A DNA stretch of 64,000 nt, taken from Shewanella psychrotolerans. Its GTDB lineage: Bacteria; Pseudomonadota; Gammaproteobacteria; Enterobacterales; Shewanellaceae. The stretch spans positions 3,100,001 through 3,164,000 of the forward strand of contig NZ_CP080419.1 in assembly GCF_019457595.1 (NCBI RefSeq). Direction: 5' to 3'. Positions 27,204 to 37,697 of the stretch are shown here, in pieces. A program made the position numbers and the translations under genes. How positions within the stretch are numbered: the stretch's first letter is position 1; each line of letters starts with the position of its first letter. Below the pieces are notes generated by a model. That model was not told the DNA's origin. It searched no databases and saw nothing but the letters and a program-made list of their open reading frames with translations.

Positions 27204-27572
27204 ATGGATGAAAGGCGCCAATTTTCGCGGATTTTATTTGATGCGAAAGCAACACTCACTCAGCACCAAACTGTCTGGCCAACGACGATCCACGATCTGA
27301 GTCTTAATGGCGCATTGGTTGCTGAGCCTCCAGGGTTTTCATCATCAGGACAGCCACTGCAATTGAGCTTTACCCTCGGGGAATCCGATGTTGTGGTATC
27401 GATGGAAACCAAACTAACTCATCAAAAAGATGGTCAGTTAGGTTTAGAGTGTTTACATATCGACGTGGATAGCATCAGCCATCTTAGGCGTATGCTTGAA
27501 CTCAATTTGGGCGACGCATCCTTACTTAACCGCGAGCTAAAGATGTTTATCGAGGTTCACGATCACGGTTAA
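27204..27572 (+). CDS. Single PilZ-domain protein, c-di-GMP receptor
   Basis: 122 residues with AAGGAC upstream of the ATG. The N-terminal RRQFSR (residues 4-9) gives the RxxxR c-di-GMP-binding motif, and DLSLNGALV (about residue 33) the DxSxxG motif, so ligand binding should be intact. There is no other domain, so it acts through a protein partner. Ends with a strong terminator. Confidence 0.85.
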   Translation: MDERRQFSRILFDAKATLTQHQTVWPTTIHDLSLNGALVAEPPGFSSSGQPLQLSFTLGESDVVVSMETKLTHQKDGQLGLECLHIDVDSISHLRRMLELNLGDASLLNRELKMFIEVHDHG

Positions 27573-27597
27573 AAGTAAGCTCAAGTGAATCAATGTC

Positions 27598-27624
27598 AAA
27601 AAAGGGGGAAGTTCCCCCTTTTTT
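27598..27624 (+). terminator. Terminator after the PilZ gene
   Basis: AAAAAAGGGGGAA-G-TTCCCCCTTTTTT, a near-perfect palindrome with a T-tract. Confidence 0.85.
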
Positions 27625-27681
27625 GATCAGCAATTACCACTCGTTTTTTATCAGCCTAATATCGCCAATAGGGAACCCTAA

Positions 27682-28398
27682 ATGTCTCCCCCGAGTCCAG
27701 CAGATCACGTTATTCTTGATCACTTTATCGCCCCCCAATGTAATGATGTCGTGAAGATCCTTTATCAAGACGAAGAGATACTATTAATTAGTAAGCCTAG
27801 TGGACTGCTGAGTCTGTCAGGCAAAAATCCGCTTAATAGGGATTCGGTACACTACCGTTTGGTGCATGGTCAAGCAGGCTTTACTCCTGCCTTCCCTGAT
27901 GCAAAATTACCACATCGATTAGATTTTGGTACATCAGGCATTATGGTGGTAGGGCTAAACGCAGGATCGGCACAACATCTCAATAAGCAATTTCAAGTTC
28001 GCACTGTCCAGAAACGTTACATCGCAATGTTAGATGGCTGGTTTGCCGACGATAAAGGACAAATAACAGCACCAATAGCCAAAGATAAAAAGCTGTTTCC
28101 ACTGGTAAAGATTTGCCATATCACAGGCAAAGCCGCCATCAGTGAATATGAGGTATTAAATAGATTAGAAAAGCCACGCCGGAGTATTGTGCAATATACT
28201 CCTCATACCGGCCGTACACACCAGTTACGGATCCATAGCCTGACCATAGGCCACCCCATTATTGGCTGCGATCTCTATAAAAACCATCAGAGCCAGCAGA
28301 TGGCAGATCGCTTACAGTTACACGCAAGCGACCTCTATTTTGAGCACCCTACTCGTGGCGAACGCTTTCATGGGCATTGTCCTAGCCCTTTTTATTAA
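27682..28398 (+). CDS. RluA-family RNA pseudouridine synthase
   Basis: 238 residues, lacking an S4 domain. The catalytic motif HRLDFGTSG (Asp about residue 87) and the KRYIAMLDG and TGRTHQLRIHSLTIGHPI stretches identify the RluA family. Size and lack of S4 resemble RluA itself (23S U746 and tRNA U32), but the N-terminus differs, so the target RNA cannot be assigned. Convergent with radA, 15 bp away. Confidence 0.82.
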   Translation: MSPPSPADHVILDHFIAPQCNDVVKILYQDEEILLISKPSGLLSLSGKNPLNRDSVHYRLVHGQAGFTPAFPDAKLPHRLDFGTSGIMVVGLNAGSAQHLNKQFQVRTVQKRYIAMLDGWFADDKGQITAPIAKDKKLFPLVKICHITGKAAISEYEVLNRLEKPRRSIVQYTPHTGRTHQLRIHSLTIGHPIIGCDLYKNHQSQQMADRLQLHASDLYFEHPTRGERFHGHCPSPFY

Positions 28399-28413
28399 GC
28401 GAAGCAGTTTTAA

Positions 28414-29787
28414 CTAACTGATTAATTCCAGCAGTTCATGAATCGTCTTGATAGGGTTGATCTTCGCCCCAAGCCCCTCCATCGATTTATGATAGTTACG
28501 ATAGGGTATAAAAATCTCAGTAAAGCCGTGCTGCACCGCCTCTTTCACCCGCGGTACGCCACTATCAATGGGACGCACATCACCGTTTAAACTCAATTCG
28601 CCCATGATGCAAGTGGTTCTTGGGACAACGAAATCATTTAAACTGCTGAGCAAGGCGGTGACTAAAGCCAAATCGATACAGGTCTCGGACTCATCAATCT
28701 TCAGACCACCAACTAAATTAAAATAGGTGTCATGGAAAATCTTGGTACGTGTGTGTTTACGTAAAATACCAGTGAGCATCTTGATTCGATTCATATTCAA
28801 TCCCACACAAACCCGCTGTGGAAACTCACCCTCGGTCTCAGTGGTTAGACACTGGATCTCTAGCAGTAAGTTACGATTGCCCTTTCGAATGCAGGTGATC
28901 GCGGCGCCCGGTGAGTCGGTCGTCGAACCAGAGAGAAAGATCTCACTGGGATTATCGACACTGATCATCCCTCTCTCCGTCATCTTAAAAATACCGACGG
29001 TATCGACATCCCCAAAACGGTTTTTATTAGCGCGTAGTGTACGAACTTGACCATCGTTACACTCTAAATGAGTTAAACAATCGACAATATGGATAAGTGT
29101 CTGCGGCCCAGCAGTTTCATTGTTCTTATTCACATGAGCCACGAGAAACATAGTGACATTATTTTGCTTACAATACTGAGTCAACGCCTGAGCACTGCTC
29201 TTGACTTGTGATGGCGAGCCAGGACTACCATTAGCGAGCTCGGTGACAACCGCCTGAATAGAATCAATCACCGCAAATTTGACTTGCTTAGCTTCTAGTT
29301 CTGCGATGATAGCCTCGACACTGGTCTCGGCCATAAGATACAAATTGTCCTCATTGCAATCTAACTTAAGTCGGTTAACTCGATTCTTAAACTGTGACAG
29401 CGACTCTTCGGCAGTACAATAAAGCGATGGCATAACCTGCGACATACGCGCCACCAGATCAGACAAAATGGTCGTTTTACCGGCACCTGGATCACCAGAA
29501 ATAATATTCACTGAACCCGTGGTCAGCCCGCCACACAACACCCGATCTAGCTCCCCGATCCCGGTCAGCATCTTCTTGGCTTCAAACTCCTCAACTTCGC
29601 TGAGTTTTTTTGAGCCGCCACCTACAGAACCAGCATAACCCGCCACCGAAGCACTACTCGATTTCACCGATCCTAAACGGACTTCGGTAATAGTATTCCA
29701 CTCGTTACAGGCACTGCATTGCCCTTGCCAGCGCGGAAAATCTTGACCGCACTCATTACATACATACGCTGTTTTATTCTTCGCCAT
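28414..29787 (-). CDS. radA: DNA repair protein RadA
   Basis: 457 residues. An N-terminal C4 zinc finger (YVCNECGQDFPRW and CSACNEW), a RecA-like ATPase with Walker A GDPGAGKTT near residue 100, the RadA-specific KNRFG motif near residue 255, and a C-terminal Lon-like domain (GGLKIDESETCIDLAL) are all present. RadA promotes branch migration during homologous recombination. Its neighbourhood (serB, ytjB and deo genes nearby) matches the E. coli order. Confidence 0.95.
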   Translation of the reverse strand: MAKNKTAYVCNECGQDFPRWQGQCSACNEWNTITEVRLGSVKSSSASVAGYAGSVGGGSKKLSEVEEFEAKKMLTGIGELDRVLCGGLTTGSVNIISGDPGAGKTTILSDLVARMSQVMPSLYCTAEESLSQFKNRVNRLKLDCNEDNLYLMAETSVEAIIAELEAKQVKFAVIDSIQAVVTELANGSPGSPSQVKSSAQALTQYCKQNNVTMFLVAHVNKNNETAGPQTLIHIVDCLTHLECNDGQVRTLRANKNRFGDVDTVGIFKMTERGMISVDNPSEIFLSGSTTDSPGAAITCIRKGNRNLLLEIQCLTTETEGEFPQRVCVGLNMNRIKMLTGILRKHTRTKIFHDTYFNLVGGLKIDESETCIDLALVTALLSSLNDFVVPRTTCIMGELSLNGDVRPIDSGVPRVKEAVQHGFTEIFIPYRNYHKSMEGLGAKINPIKTIHELLELIS

Positions 29788-30230
29788 ATTCGATTCTAAT
29801 TCTATTAACCTTTACCGTCTGTTTCTGCAGCCGCTGATATATATCGGCACCTAACAGCGCCAGTATGATGCCATCATTCTACATGAGTATCGTTAAACAC
29901 TGTAACAATGCTAAACAAGTACTAGAAAGACACAAAAGTCGAATCTAGATTGTTATAACACTCACCTGGGGCACATATCTTAACATCGGTTTCAATTAAC
30001 CATCTGAAGCGAAAGTGGATCCAGAAGTCAGTAATATTGAACCATTCATCATAAATCGGTCGCACTGAGCCCCCATAATGACTTAAACTGCTGCATCAAT
30101 AAAATGGTCAACGCTTACTTGAAAAATTAATTTTTATCATTAATAAACATGAAGCTATCAAGTTTTGTCATCGCTAGCCGACACAAAATAAGTGACCTTA
30201 AAAATAATCATCCGACAAAAGAAATTGCCA
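29788..30230. other. 443-bp divergent spacer between radA and the large PilZ gene
   Basis: Expected to hold both promoters. No small gene, strong hairpin or recognisable operator was found. Confidence 0.5.
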
Positions 30231-32609
30231 ATGAGTTTAGAGCAACACAACGCCTTGATAGAGCAGCTAAAACCTTTGCTTATGGAAGAGAACTTCCAAG
30301 AGTTGTTTGAAAATTTGACCTCAGAAGAGTCAAACTCTACGCGTTTCTTGCTAAAAATGGAGCTTAATCGACTATCGTCCCTATGTACCAGAGTCATTGA
30401 TTTAAGAGATAAGTCAGAGCTCCCCTGTGAGACGGTTAAAAGTGGCTCTCAAACCCACTTTCTCGATGCACCCGCCAAAAATAGTTTTATCCAAGCGTTA
30501 GCACTGTATCAAGGACAGTATACCTTAGGCGTCTATGAGCAAGTGATGGAAACCCATAAGCTCAGACGTCAAAAAGCTCGGGATTCTGACAGCGATAGCG
30601 ATATGGCGCTAACACCTTTTATTGCTGAGGGAGCAATATTGGGTAGCTATTTTAATCGCAGCGAAGAGCGGATGAACTACTCAATTCGCATTAGTGCGCT
30701 GCAACCCGGTTCGAGTGAGATTGGGGGGATAACTGTCGACCTCTCTGTCGGCGGGGCTCGAATTCGTTTACCTGCAAGCCATGGACTTAATATCGAACAA
30801 CCACTACGAATTAAGTTGCTTGATCTAAGTAAAGAGTACTATTTCGAAGACTTACAGCAAGGGGTCGATTATCAAGTCGTCGATGTCGAAGGCAACCATG
30901 AATACAGCTGGATGCGCCTAAAACGTCTCGGAGGTAGTGATGCCCTAGCCGAAATGCTCGGAAATTTAATTCAGGGTTATAAGTTCCGCTACAAGGTCGA
31001 TATCAATGACATTTTAGTTGCCGCGACAGGATTGGGATTCGAGCGTCACTATTTACCCCACTTGCCCCATCTGCCACTCTATGTCGAGCATATAGAGGAG
31101 CAATATAAGATCACCCACAAATTACTCAGCCGAGATAATCAAAAACTGCAGCATTTCTTTAGTGATGAAAAAGAGATCAATCAGTTACCGGGCATGTTAA
31201 CCCCTAACCGTCTAAAAGCATTAATCGATGAACCTGATAATATTGAACACGCGCTTTTTTTCTGTTTTACCTTCCAGACACAAGGCAACATCTTTTTCTA
31301 TTCGGCGACCTTAGCGGAACTGCTAGCGACTGATCTATTAGGGCTTTTTATCCGCTTTGGGTCAAGTAAATCCACCTGGAGTATTTTTAAGCTCACCAGC
31401 CATGAAATTGACCATCCCACGTCCTATAAATCCAGCATACTCCCGGGTGATAGTAGCTATTACTCACCACTAACCGAAGTGCAGCTCAAACGCTTTAGCC
31501 ATGTATTACAACTTATCGATTTAACCAATAATGATATGTTAAGCCAATATGGTCAGTGGGATGCCAAAGGGCATCAAGCCAATGAATTAAAGCAATTTGG
31601 GCAAAAGAAATTAACATCGAATCAAATAAAGCTGTTGTCACTGCAATTTACTGAAAGGCGAAACGAAGCGAGATTCTCTTTCAAAACGTTAGTGACTGTG
31701 ACCCAAGGAAAAGAGAGTCATCAAGGCTTTACCCTAGATATATCTGGTAAAGGGCTGCAAGTCACCTTAGATGGTCCCGCAACATTCGATGCGACCGCAC
31801 CGTTATATTTAAGTTTTCCTAAGTTGCAGCACCTGGCCGGAAAAGCCAAGCTTTCTCAACTGCCTTACCGATTGATACGGACACGAAAAAATGGCATCAC
31901 TATACATTTAGCAGCAATGGTCGGCCACTCAGCCCATATAGGTGTAGCCTTCTTGAACCGACTCATCGAAGCCAACCGTGACAAATTACAAAAACTCACC
32001 GAAGCCAATAGTGATATGAAAGAACTGTCCGATGGCTTGAAAAACCTGTTGATGAGAGAACTTGCTTCTGTGCCCTATTTCATTGAGAAAACGAGTAAAT
32101 CAGCCAAGCTAGGTGTATTAGGGGTAAGTAAACATTCTAACGAGATCACCGATCTTTTCGCTGCAACCACCCAGCAATCGCTGCAATATGATCTCAGCAC
32201 TCTGCTTGATGATGGCCATCTCAAACGTGATTTTATCGATCCGATCAGGCAGATGAAACCACAACATGGCATGGAATTTTTCGAAGTCTATGTTCAGGTA
32301 TCACGCCAATCTCAAGGGCGGATAAAAATGAAATGTATTGCGCCAAAAGAGATCGGGGATGAACAGGCGCAAATTCACTTTATTCGCCAAAGCCAAAATT
32401 TAGGTAAGTTTATGGCGCTGCGTATCTATCGGGGCGCAACAAGCAAGCCTGATATGAGCTATATCAAGCGTGAACTCGAATATATCAAGGTACATGCGCC
32501 CCACAAGGCAAAACAATTAGAGCTGAAGATGTGGCGTATTATCGGTGTGGGTGAACTATTAGATGTTACCCCTGAGGTAATGCTACGCTACCCAAGCCTC
32601 TATAATTAA
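30231..32609 (+). CDS. Large protein with two PilZ-like domains
   Basis: 792 residues from the ATG at 30231 (a GTG at 30192 would add 13). PilZ-like segments occur near residues 145-240 (RSEERMNYSIR, then DLSVGGARIRL) and near 480-590 (RRNEARFSF, then DISGKGLQV). The second has a good RxxxR and D-S-x-x-G pattern; the first is less perfect, so one domain may be structural. The remaining sequence has no membrane helix and no domain I can name. It is probably a cytoplasmic c-di-GMP effector. The start has a weak ribosome-binding site. Confidence 0.75.
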   Translation: MSLEQHNALIEQLKPLLMEENFQELFENLTSEESNSTRFLLKMELNRLSSLCTRVIDLRDKSELPCETVKSGSQTHFLDAPAKNSFIQALALYQGQYTLGVYEQVMETHKLRRQKARDSDSDSDMALTPFIAEGAILGSYFNRSEERMNYSIRISALQPGSSEIGGITVDLSVGGARIRLPASHGLNIEQPLRIKLLDLSKEYYFEDLQQGVDYQVVDVEGNHEYSWMRLKRLGGSDALAEMLGNLIQGYKFRYKVDINDILVAATGLGFERHYLPHLPHLPLYVEHIEEQYKITHKLLSRDNQKLQHFFSDEKEINQLPGMLTPNRLKALIDEPDNIEHALFFCFTFQTQGNIFFYSATLAELLATDLLGLFIRFGSSKSTWSIFKLTSHEIDHPTSYKSSILPGDSSYYSPLTEVQLKRFSHVLQLIDLTNNDMLSQYGQWDAKGHQANELKQFGQKKLTSNQIKLLSLQFTERRNEARFSFKTLVTVTQGKESHQGFTLDISGKGLQVTLDGPATFDATAPLYLSFPKLQHLAGKAKLSQLPYRLIRTRKNGITIHLAAMVGHSAHIGVAFLNRLIEANRDKLQKLTEANSDMKELSDGLKNLLMRELASVPYFIEKTSKSAKLGVLGVSKHSNEITDLFAATTQQSLQYDLSTLLDDGHLKRDFIDPIRQMKPQHGMEFFEVYVQVSRQSQGRIKMKCIAPKEIGDEQAQIHFIRQSQNLGKFMALRIYRGATSKPDMSYIKRELEYIKVHAPHKAKQLELKMWRIIGVGELLDVTPEVMLRYPSLYN

Positions 32610-32642
32610 GAAATCATCTTGACGACATTACCTGACAGAAGA

Positions 32643-33587
32643 TTACTTTCCCATAAAATCGTTATACCAAGCTAATACCGAAGGGAGATGATCGGATACG
32701 GCATCCTTATGGATCAGCATATCGGCGTGGCCATAGTCATGCTTATTGCCATTTGCTTTTGACAATAGCGTGTATTTTACATCGCGAATGTGGCATTCGG
32801 CGATCATACGCTGCACGTCGCTTGGGTTACCCAGTACTTTGTCACCAAGACCCGCAATGAACCAAGATTTGGGCCATCCAGCGCCTTCGGCGAGTTTAGT
32901 CGCGGCTTTGGCATAATCAAAGTTATCATCATGGTCAACCCAATCCCCTCGAACCCAATCGATACTTTGAGAGAGTGATACCCGGCTTTCGTTATCCATC
33001 CCCATGCGCCATCTGTCTGCAGCTAAGTAACCATGACCCATAGCGATGGCGGGGGCGAGTCGATTCCAAGCGAGATCAACCATGAGCCACTTCTTAAACG
33101 ATCTCACCTTAATCGCTCGTTTAGATCCAAAAGTCAGCAGTGATGCCACACTCGTTTGGAAGAGATCGAACCGAGCGATAGCACTCGCCATAAGCACTCC
33201 GCCCCATGAATGAGCGCACCAATGCACTTTACCGACGCCTTGATGAATCGACAAAATATAGTGCTGTACTAAAGGCAGCTGCTCGCAGATCACCTCGCCC
33301 TGACCATGACTGGCTCCCGCTGATAACTTAGGGGTACTCAGACCTCGACCTAAGGTATCGAGTACATACACTACATAACCTGCTTCAGCCAGATAACACC
33401 CTAAGCCTTTCCCCTTGTCACTATAAAACACACGACCATTAGACATGGCGCCATGGAGCATCAAGATTGGCGGCCTGTGCATATCGGCATCACTACGTTT
33501 TATTTGCCGCAGATGAAGTTGACCCTGACGGTAGGGAATATAGAGAGATTGCTGAATGATGTTCAAAATAGGATCAAAATAAAACAA
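32643..33587 (-). CDS. Alpha/beta hydrolase
   Basis: 314 residues. The oxyanion region MLHGAMSNGRVF (near residue 45) and the nucleophile elbow AHSWGG (Ser127) are typical; a late His in KHDYGHADML probably completes the triad, and an Asp in GLGDKVLG is a candidate acid. The first in-frame start is a TTG without a clear ribosome-binding site, so the exact N-terminus is uncertain. There is no signal peptide. Substrate unknown. Confidence 0.75.
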   Translation of the reverse strand: MFYFDPILNIIQQSLYIPYRQGQLHLRQIKRSDADMHRPPILMLHGAMSNGRVFYSDKGKGLGCYLAEAGYVVYVLDTLGRGLSTPKLSAGASHGQGEVICEQLPLVQHYILSIHQGVGKVHWCAHSWGGVLMASAIARFDLFQTSVASLLTFGSKRAIKVRSFKKWLMVDLAWNRLAPAIAMGHGYLAADRWRMGMDNESRVSLSQSIDWVRGDWVDHDDNFDYAKAATKLAEGAGWPKSWFIAGLGDKVLGNPSDVQRMIAECHIRDVKYTLLSKANGNKHDYGHADMLIHKDAVSDHLPSVLAWYNDFMGK

Positions 33588-33732
33588 ATTTCGATTAAGT
33601 TACTGACAATAATAGAATAAAACAAGTCAGCTGACAGATAAAAAACAGAAGTAAACAGGCGTTTTAAAATAGCCTTTATAGATCAGCAGGTAACGAGATA
33701 ATTAAAACAACACTTAATATAACAATATGATA

Positions 33733-33763
33733 CTTGGCAATAAATTATTCATTCATTGCCAAG
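33733..33763. terminator. Hairpin between serB and the hydrolase gene
   Basis: CTTGGCAAT (33733-33741) and ATTGCCAAG (33755-33763), a 9-bp perfect stem. No clear T-tract; a weak terminator or processing hairpin for serB. Confidence 0.4.
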
Positions 33764-33768
33764 GAGAA

Positions 33769-33800
33769 AACAGCAAGCGGCTATAACAGCAAGCGACTAT
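33769..33800. repeat. 16-bp tandem repeat, two units
   Basis: AACAGCAAGCGGCTAT followed by AACAGCAAGCGACTAT, one mismatch, just downstream of serB. Confidence 0.7.
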
Positions 33801-33822
33801 ATAGGCTTGACTCATTATTGAA

Positions 33823-34806
33823 TCAACTGCGATCGATTAGCATATAAGGCAATACTCGTAGATCTAGCTTATCGATCGCCGCATCCGCTGCGGCGCGCAG
33901 TTTAGGTTTAGCATGATAAGCAATACCAAAATCAGCACTCTTTACCATTGGGATATCATTCGCACCATCCCCAATGGCGAGACGCTGTCCTGAAGCGATG
34001 TGCCACAATTTGGCCGCATTTTCAACGGTATCGGCTTTAAATTGGGCATCGACTACAGTGCCACACACCTCACCTTTTAGTTTGCCAGCTTCAATCACCA
34101 ACTCATTGGCATAGGCGGCATCGAGTGACAACATCTGCTTTAAATGGCCAACGAAAGGGGTAAACCCGCCTGAGGCGAGCACTAAACGCCATTGATGAGA
34201 TTGCAGTTCCTGGATCATCTCAATCAACCCTGGCATTAGTGGAAGTCGCGCACATAAATCATCGATAATCTTAACATCGGCACCCGCCAGCTTAGCGACT
34301 CGCGCCCGAAGACTTTGCTCAAAATCAAGCTCACCTTGCATCGCTCGCTCGGTCACCTCAGCCACCTCAGCACCAACTCCAGCCATGACCGCAAGCTCAT
34401 CGATACACTCAATTTGAATCGCTGTAGAATCCATATCCATCACAAGTAAGCCAACTTGGTCTAAACGAGGTGGGTTGTTGCCCATCACAATAAGTTCCAA
34501 ACCAGCAATAGCTTCAAACTGATCCAGTTCAGCTTCACTAAGTGCGTTGCTAAGCGCAAGCTCGATACAGTATAAACCCGATTTACGTTCGATCTGAGCC
34601 ACACTCACCAGCGAAGTCAGTGTCATTATCGCCGCGGCTAATTGAGTTTCTGCGTCGATACACTCATATACAATACGCACTCTCACCTGTTCTAGTAATG
34701 CATTAGCCTCGAGGTGACGCACAAAAGTGTTACCTTGATATTCGAACGCGTCGGAACTCTCATCATATATCCATGAAAACAGTGAAACTTGGCGCTGACT
34801 TTCCAT
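33823..34806 (-). CDS. serB: Phosphoserine phosphatase SerB
   Basis: 327 residues. The HAD motif I DMDST (Asp124 and Asp126) gives the phospho-acceptor and general acid; motif II is LASGGFTPF and motif III is GDGANDIPM. An N-terminal ACT-like regulatory region of ~110 residues precedes it, as in E. coli SerB (322 residues). It performs the last step of serine synthesis. Divergent from ytjB, as in E. coli. Confidence 0.95.
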   Translation of the reverse strand: MESQRQVSLFSWIYDESSDAFEYQGNTFVRHLEANALLEQVRVRIVYECIDAETQLAAAIMTLTSLVSVAQIERKSGLYCIELALSNALSEAELDQFEAIAGLELIVMGNNPPRLDQVGLLVMDMDSTAIQIECIDELAVMAGVGAEVAEVTERAMQGELDFEQSLRARVAKLAGADVKIIDDLCARLPLMPGLIEMIQELQSHQWRLVLASGGFTPFVGHLKQMLSLDAAYANELVIEAGKLKGEVCGTVVDAQFKADTVENAAKLWHIASGQRLAIGDGANDIPMVKSADFGIAYHAKPKLRAAADAAIDKLDLRVLPYMLIDRS

Positions 34807-34848
34807 TAGTGTTACATCTCCGGCTATCGGGTTTGTCGATAATCAATT

Positions 34849-35568
34849 ATGATTAATAAAACCCTTATCATGTTCAGGTACAAAGTGTTTTTTCTTAAAG
34901 GACTCAAAAAATCCCATAGGCTTTCACGCTTGATCCAGATAGGCATCGCACTGGCGCTTATGGTGGGTCTGTTCCAGTTATGGGAAACAAGCCTACTACA
35001 AGGTCAGCAGCTTCTAAAGTCCCAAACGCAAAAGATGGCACGATTACTTGTGCAACAAACAGCCTATGGCGCAGCCCCAGCACTGCAATTACAAAATGAT
35101 GAACAACTGCAATGGCTTACAACCGCCTTGGTTTTAGATCCTAAAGTGATGTCTGCAACCATCTTTAGTGAGCAGGGACAACGACTTTCATTCGCCCAAA
35201 GTGTGACCCAAGATGAGCTAGATCCAGATTCTGATGAGATGAAAGAGTTACTGTCGACATACCCTCCTTATGTCGAAGCCGTATTACAAGATGATAGGAA
35301 TTTGGGCTATATCGAGGTGAGACTACAACCTGAACTTTTCTTTAATGAGATTAAAGAAGCCCATCAGCTTAATATGGAGCAACAGCAGATGATGCTTATC
35401 ATTGCAGGCCTAATTGGGATGTTGCTTTCGCGCGCGCTATCTTTCAAACGTGCCGACTTTGACCGCAGAAAAACAAAAACGAAACTCGGGAAAAAGCTTG
35501 CCGCAGCGCTTTCGGTAACTGACGCTACAATCGAATCGAACGAGGATAAAGATAAGCCGTCTCGATAG
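34849..35568 (+). CDS. ytjB: YtjB/AhpA-family inner-membrane protein (SMP_2)
   Basis: 239 residues with a membrane helix at about 25-47 (LIQIGIALALMVGLFQLW), a periplasmic segment of ~120 residues, and a second helix at about 178-197 before a basic cytoplasmic tail. Fold, length and position next to serB match E. coli YtjB (Pfam SMP_2). Function is not defined. An alternative start at 34870 would remove seven residues; neither has a strong ribosome-binding site. Confidence 0.8.
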   Translation: MINKTLIMFRYKVFFLKGLKKSHRLSRLIQIGIALALMVGLFQLWETSLLQGQQLLKSQTQKMARLLVQQTAYGAAPALQLQNDEQLQWLTTALVLDPKVMSATIFSEQGQRLSFAQSVTQDELDPDSDEMKELLSTYPPYVEAVLQDDRNLGYIEVRLQPELFFNEIKEAHQLNMEQQQMMLIIAGLIGMLLSRALSFKRADFDRRKTKTKLGKKLAAALSVTDATIESNEDKDKPSR

Positions 35569-35591
35569 GAGATGGCGGTGTATAGAAAACA

Positions 35592-35619
35592 AAAACGGGC
35601 CGATTGGCCCGTTTTTTTT
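35592..35619. terminator. Bidirectional terminator between ytjB and deoD
   Basis: ACGGGCC-GATT-GGCCCGT flanked by an A-run and an eight-T tract. Confidence 0.88.
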
Positions 35620-35640
35620 AATGCTCACTAATGCGAAAAA

Positions 35641-36351
35641 TTACAGAGTAATTGCCGCGTCTAGTGTCATTTCGATCATGTCATTAAAGGTGGTTTGACG
35701 CTCATCAGAAGAGGTCTTTTCGCCAGTACGGATATGATCAGATACAGTAACAACACAAAGTGCTTTAGCACCGAATTCAGCTGCTACACCATAAAGACCA
35801 GCGGCTTCCATCTCGACACCAAGTACATTCATCTTTTCCATCACGTCAAACATTTCTGGATCTGGCGTGTAGAAAAGGTCTGCAGAGAATACGTTACCTA
35901 CGCGGTATTTAGTCCCTCTCGCATCAGCGGCTTTAACCACAGCGCTAAGCAAGCTGTAATCAGCAATAGCAGCGAAGTCTTGGCCTTTGAAACGTAGACG
36001 GTTAACTTGAGAATCAGTACATGCACCCATACCGATGATCACGTCACGCACTTTAACGTCAGTGCTGATCGCGCCACAGGTACCAACACGAATAAGATTC
36101 TTAACACCGTAATCTTTAATAAGCTCAGTAGCGTAGATTGAACAAGATGGGATGCCCATTCCTGACCCCATAACTGAAATACGTACACCTTTGTAAGTAC
36201 CAGTAAAGCCAAGCATGTTACGCACGTCAGTCACTTGCTCAACGTTCTCAAGGAAAGTCTCAGCAATGTACTTAGCACGTAGTGGATCGCCAGGAAATAA
36301 CACTGTATCGCCGAATGCACCGTCTACTGCATTAATATGTGGTGTAGCCAT
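35641..36351 (-). CDS. deoD: Purine nucleoside phosphorylase DeoD
   Basis: 236 residues, starting [30 protein letters not shown]... like E. coli DeoD (hexameric, family 1). Phosphate-site GDPLRAK, the IRVGTCGAI loop, EMEAAG and VSDH motifs are all present. It splits purine (deoxy)nucleosides to free base and (deoxy)ribose 1-phosphate, feeding DeoB. Last gene of the nucleoside-catabolism run. Confidence 0.97.
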   Translation of the reverse strand: MATPHINAVDGAFGDTVLFPGDPLRAKYIAETFLENVEQVTDVRNMLGFTGTYKGVRISVMGSGMGIPSCSIYATELIKDYGVKNLIRVGTCGAISTDVKVRDVIIGMGACTDSQVNRLRFKGQDFAAIADYSLLSAVVKAADARGTKYRVGNVFSADLFYTPDPEMFDVMEKMNVLGVEMEAAGLYGVAAEFGAKALCVVTVSDHIRTGEKTSSDERQTTFNDMIEMTLDAAITL

Positions 36352-36469
36352 CTATATAACCCCTATAATTTTAGACTTAAGTCTTTCTAGTACTGGCGGC
36401 CATCATCTTAACCGCCAAATCAAAAATTCTCTGTACCCAAATGATCTTGCGACCATCTCTAATAGCCAT

Positions 36470-37687
36470 TTATGCGACAAATGACTCGCCATATTCCATC
36501 GGCTCAAGTTTGAAGTAGGTCGCAATGCTTTGGCCTATATCGGCAAAACTATTACGACAACCGAGTGACCCCGGCACTAAGCCTGCACCATATGCAAGCA
36601 CAGGTACGCGCTCACGCGTATGGTCGGTGCCTTTCCATGTTGGATCGCAACCGTGATCGGCGGTTAATAGCAACAGATCATCTTCGTTTAACAGCGCTAG
36701 CATCTCTGGTAAACGGCTGTCGAAATACTCGAGCGCACGAGCGTAACCGGCGATGTCACGACGATGGCCATAATGAGAGTCAAAATCAACGAAGTTAGTG
36801 AATACGATAGTACGATCACCCGCTTGCTTAACCTGCTCTAAAGTGGCATCAAATAACGCTTCTAACCCTGTTGCTTTGACTTTCTTAGTGATACCGCAAT
36901 GGGCATAAATGTCGGCAATCTTACCCACACTCACCACTTCACCACCGGCACTTTTTAACTTATCTAATACCGTTGGCGCTGGCGGCTCAACCGCGTAATC
37001 ACGGCGATTACCGGTACGCGCAAAATCACTAGGACCTGTGCCGACAAAAGGTCGCGCAATAACACGGCCGATATTATACGGCTCAAGCTCTTCACGGGCG
37101 ATAATACAAAGCTCGTAAAGCTTCTCTAGGCCGAACGATTCTTCGTGACAGGCAATCTGGAATACCGAATCGGCTGATGTATAGAAAATAGGTTTTCCAG
37201 AGCGCATATGCTCTTCGCCAAGCTCTTCTAAAATAGCCGTACCCGATGCATGACAATTACCAAGGTAATCCGTTAAACCTGCACGCGCTAGGATCTTATC
37301 AGTAAGCTCTTTTGGGAAAGAGTTAGTCAGATCGCTGAAATAACCCCACTCATAAAGTACAGGTACACCTGCCATTTCCCAGTGACCACTTGGGGTGTCT
37401 TTACCAGAGCTAAGTTCATCGGCATAACCATAGGCACCGATAACCTCAACATCATTAGCAAAGCCAGGAGCAAAAGCACCAGTGCTCTCTTTAGCGGCCA
37501 AGGCCAAACCAAGCTTAGCAAGATTAGGCAACTTTAACGGACCTTCACGGCCATCGTTTGCTTTGCCTTCTGCACATGCCTTAGCAATATGCCCAAAAGT
37601 ATCTGAACCAACATCGCCAAAGGCTTCTGCATCTTTAGCCGCACCGACACCGAACGAATCGAGCATCATAATTACTGTTCTTTTCAT
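36470..37687 (-). CDS. deoB: Phosphopentomutase DeoB
   Basis: 405 residues from the ATG at 37687, which has AGGAG seven bases upstream and gives the family start [15 protein letters not shown]. Metal and phosphoserine-site residues of the alkaline-phosphatase superfamily are visible ([19 protein letters not shown] with the catalytic Thr, [13 protein letters not shown]). It interconverts (deoxy)ribose 1- and 5-phosphate. Ten bases separate it from deoA. Confidence 0.96.
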   Translation of the reverse strand: MKRTVIMMLDSFGVGAAKDAEAFGDVGSDTFGHIAKACAEGKANDGREGPLKLPNLAKLGLALAAKESTGAFAPGFANDVEVIGAYGYADELSSGKDTPSGHWEMAGVPVLYEWGYFSDLTNSFPKELTDKILARAGLTDYLGNCHASGTAILEELGEEHMRSGKPIFYTSADSVFQIACHEESFGLEKLYELCIIAREELEPYNIGRVIARPFVGTGPSDFARTGNRRDYAVEPPAPTVLDKLKSAGGEVVSVGKIADIYAHCGITKKVKATGLEALFDATLEQVKQAGDRTIVFTNFVDFDSHYGHRRDIAGYARALEYFDSRLPEMLALLNEDDLLLLTADHGCDPTWKGTDHTRERVPVLAYGAGLVPGSLGCRNSFADIGQSIATYFKLEPMEYGESFVA

Positions 37688-37697
37688 CTTTACTCTC

